This document shows positions 6,626-6,692 of a stretch of DNA of 6,692 nucleotides, in pieces. A program made the translations under genes and the position numbers. Origin of the DNA: Elusimicrobia bacterium RIFOXYB2_FULL_48_7 (GTDB lineage Bacteria > Elusimicrobiota > Endomicrobiia > CG1-02-37-114 > XYA2-FULL-39-19); the NCBI GenBank assembly GCA_001800495.1, contig MGVM01000119.1, positions 1 through 6,692 of the forward strand, read 5' to 3'. The notes beneath the pieces are model-generated. The model did not search any database, was not told the origin of the DNA, and was given only the letters and a program-made list of their open reading frames with translations. Positions within the stretch are counted from its first letter, which is position 1. Each line of letters starts with the position of its first letter.

Positions 6626-6676
6626 GACAGGCAAGAGCTACCAACTACCCCCGTAGAGGTAAACCCAATGCCTGCC
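6626..6676 (-). promoter_or_regulatory. structured leader element, FN3 gene, upstream copy (D)
   Basis: In RNA sense, GGCAGGCA (6676-6669) pairs with UGCCUGUC (6633-6626). There is one G-U wobble where the + strand has an A-C mismatch. The stem encloses an inner hairpin CUAC-GGGG-GUAG (6656-6645), extended across a small internal loop by ACC/GGU. It is the most diverged copy: the inner stem is four pairs before the internal loop instead of six, but the GGGG loop is kept. It lies 13 nt upstream of copy C. The function is unknown. A cis-acting RNA is inferred from the paired changes between copies. Confidence 0.6.
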
Positions 6677-6678
6677 AG

Positions 6679-6692
6679 TATGATTGCGGGTG
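6679..6692 (-). repeat. possible edge of a third leader copy (E), truncated by window end
   Basis: The + strand sequence TATGATTGC occurs at 6616-6624, directly before copy D, and again at 6679-6687. The second occurrence continues into GCGGG, the same outer-stem start as copies A and B. The 63-bp spacing fits the array period of about 60-73 bp. Only a few bases are inside the window, so this rests on the linker repeat alone. Confidence 0.3.

Noticed and set aside
6553..6676. CsrA-binding hairpins
   Set aside because: The loop reads ACGGGGGUA and lacks the A-x-GGA core that CsrA needs.

Overview
The window is a single minus-strand gene cluster from a Gram-negative (diderm) bacterium, read from high to low coordinates: a large secreted fibronectin type III (FN3) protein (6527-3450), an outer-membrane beta-barrel protein of the PorV/PorQ type with a fused coiled-coil tail (3220-1613), a small exported protein that is a stand-alone copy of the large protein's C-terminal domain (1581-1168), and a membrane sensor histidine kinase cut by the left edge (1154-1). 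The gaps between genes are 229, 31 and 13 nt. The last three genes look like one transcriptional unit, and the first probably belongs to the same operon or regulon. Moderate GC content, PorV-like proteins and large FN3 exoproteins ending in FlgD-like Ig domains recall candidate phyla such as Elusimicrobiota or neighbouring lineages (Omnitrophota, Goldbacteria and similar). This assignment is an inference from style, not from a marker gene.

Proteins: the barrel and the two proteins with closely related C-termini (17 of 26 terminal residues identical, both ending in V-A-R) resemble the shuttle/cargo logic of the type IX secretion system, where PorV escorts proteins carrying a C-terminal Ig-like sorting domain across the outer membrane. 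I infer a PorV-like barrel with its own cargo or partners. The sensor kinase may report on envelope or surface status.

Non-coding DNA: the most unusual content is in the two leaders. Both the FN3 gene and the barrel gene are preceded by a tandem pair of about 51-60 nt elements. A third copy may start at the right edge. Each element has an outer stem whose sequence changes between copies while pairing is kept, enclosing a nearly invariant inner hairpin CUUUAC-GGGG-GUAAAG (RNA sense, minus strand). The A-C mismatches seen on the + strand become G-U wobbles on the minus strand, so the elements appear to work as RNA in the same sense as the genes. I recognise no known riboswitch or RNA family here. 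A tandem cis-regulatory RNA controlling surface-protein genes is the best hypothesis for an undescribed system in this window.

No tRNA, rRNA, CRISPR array, insertion sequence or integrase was seen. No gene-free stretch exceeds 300 bases. The two non-coding intervals (3221-3449 and 6528-6692) are largely filled by the leader elements.
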